64,000 nucleotides of DNA from Homalodisca vitripennis (taxonomy: Eukaryota; Arthropoda; Insecta; Hemiptera; Cicadellidae): the NCBI RefSeq assembly GCF_021130785.1, contig NW_025777503.1:1-64000 (forward strand), given 5' to 3'. Under the pieces are notes generated by a model. That model did not search any database and was not told where the DNA came from. It saw only the letters and a program-made list of their open reading frames with translations. Every line of letters starts with the position of its first letter. The first letter of the stretch is position 1. The position numbers were made by a program, and so were the translations under genes. This document shows, piece by piece, positions 62,671-64,000 of this stretch.

Positions 62671-62889
62671 TTATATATACATCTCAGTCCATACTCGCTT
62701 ACCAGACTCTGCCTGACGCGGTACCTTGCTACTCAAACTAGGTATAGTCGGCGTCAGTCTCTGTACATACTTACTACCAGTGTATTGGAAAATACATCTG
62801 AGGCCATACTCGATTACTGCCAGCCTAATAGGTCTATCTTCCTCAAAGTAAGTACATTCGGGCTGGATGGCAATGCTCCAAGACATTGA
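62671..62889. other. Less AT-rich segment open on both strands, with internal repeat
   Basis: Frames of 74 (plus) and 71 (minus) codons overlap here. The segment atctcagtccatactcgctta recurs diverged as atctgaggccatactcgatta about 105 bp later. On the plus strand a GTAAGT lies at 62847. I cannot tell whether any of it is coded; a repeat origin is likely. Confidence 0.2.
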
Positions 62890-62899
62890 GTTTCCCGCC

Positions 62900-63780
62900 T
62901 AATTTAGTGGATTTTCCTGGAAATACAGTGTAGTAGCAGATTCATAATAGTTTTTAAAATTGATTTGTGAAACCATTTATTCAATTTATTACGCTTTCTA
63001 ATTACACAAATAAAAGGAGGAATATTTATTTTTTACATGGCTGTTTTTGTTGTATCGTACTTGACCTAAGCTCATTAAACATTTTAATAACAAAACTACA
63101 ATTTACTTCTTGTAAGTCAAGGGTATGGTCCCACGTCTGAGTCACCAACAGCCCATCTAACACCTTCATGTCCAACTACGATTTGTCAAGAGTGCAAACT
63201 ACGTGGTGAAGTGAACGGGACATTTAACAGCACTTATTACGCATTGAACGATCAGTAATTAATGGCTTTCAACCGTATTAAATGATGAAGTCATAATTAT
63301 CATGTTTTAGTACGATATGGTCAATACAGTTCTGGAAATGTGCATTAACTCGTGGTGGTTTCTTTGAACCGTGCATATCCCAGATTTGTACATTGTCATG
63401 CTTACCGTAATTTATTGTACTTCAGAGATACCATGTTTACGTCATCCGTGAAAATATGTTGGTATTATTTGCAATTTAAAAAAATTTTCAAATCAGATAG
63501 CAATAACTAGAAGCCCATCGTTGGTAGATCTCACTTCTAGCGTCTATCATATTAAAATTTACACCTATATTATAAAGAAGTAATTGTTATAGTTTGAGTA
63601 GTATTCTCTTGGAAGTTTCAGGTATTGGAAAATGTTTTTTTTTGTGAGGCAGCTGCCTCCGTCTAAGCCAAATATTCTATTTGCACGTTCTTTGATGAAT
63701 CCATACCGCTAGTAATTTAGTGATTTTATTCAAATAAACTTATAGGAAGTTACAAAAACCTAATGATGTTTAAATATATG
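62900..63780. other. AT-rich non-coding DNA, nothing recognised
   Basis: No feature recognised. Confidence 0.5.
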
Positions 63781-63787
63781 CCGGAAG

Positions 63788-63818
63788 TAACTTACCCACA
63801 TTGTATGTGGGTAAGTTA
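63788..63818. repeat. Perfect 13-bp hairpin
   Basis: taacttacccaca and its exact complement, with a ttgta loop. It is less AT-only than the hairpin at 26.64 kb, so chance is less likely. The role is unknown. Confidence 0.75.
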
Positions 63819-64000
63819 AATTTCAATATGTTTAATTTAATTTCAAAATTTCAGTAACGAAAAATGAACTACATGTAAGCCGAAGCCCTAATTCTGATTT
63901 TTCATTATCGGTAAGCTACTTTTTACGCTGTGGAATGGACTTTCCTACATTGAACTAAAGTTCTATAATTAGCATAAGAAAACTAACTACAATCTACCAG

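Overview
This window looks like non-coding DNA from a large, AT-rich animal genome, most likely an insect or other arthropod. I base that on the base composition, long (TA)n, (CA)n and (GT)n microsatellites, truncated non-LTR and Penelope-like retrotransposons, foldback elements and Pol III-type tRNA-derived repeats, together with the absence of any intact host gene over 64 kb. I cannot name the species. No operons, bacterial genes, rRNA genes or CRISPR arrays are visible. The only long meaningful reading frames belong to retroelements.

Layout: 1-8.0 kb is mostly unrecognised AT-rich DNA, with a GC-rich 44-bp minisatellite at 6.1-6.4 kb. From 8.0 to 12.6 kb there is a dense cluster of mobile DNA: a ~250-bp palindrome with a TA core; a 5'-truncated Penelope-like element (PLE-A) split by a ~2.9-kb Jockey/CR1-type LINE in opposite orientation; a tRNA-like repeat; and a 607-bp near-complete palindrome. 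From 12.6 to 37 kb there are diverged dispersed repeats, inverted repeats, short tandem duplications and a few exon-like stretches of low certainty (best: minus strand, 33.49-33.68 kb). From 37 to 46 kb there are a tRNA-derived tandem unit, an old ~400-bp periodic repeat and a 39-bp minisatellite. PLE-C (49.5-50.95 kb, minus strand) lies between two TA tracts, with a tRNA-unit fragment beside it. At 58.3-59.9 kb a rearranged tRNA-unit array leads through TA tracts into PLE-B.

Recurring theme: three GIY-YIG Penelope-like fragments (A, B, C) are all 5'-truncated, and all begin at a (TA)n tract. Each also has a tRNA-like repeat unit (tRNA head of about 70 nt plus a conserved spacer of about 185 nt) within a few hundred bases of the element. 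The 3' ends of PLE-A and PLE-C carry a hairpin with hammerhead-ribozyme-like core bases, and PLE-B stops inside the same motif. This PLE / TA-tract / tRNA-unit association is the most interesting signal in the window. All three PLE copies and the LINE are broken, so nothing here appears able to move by itself.
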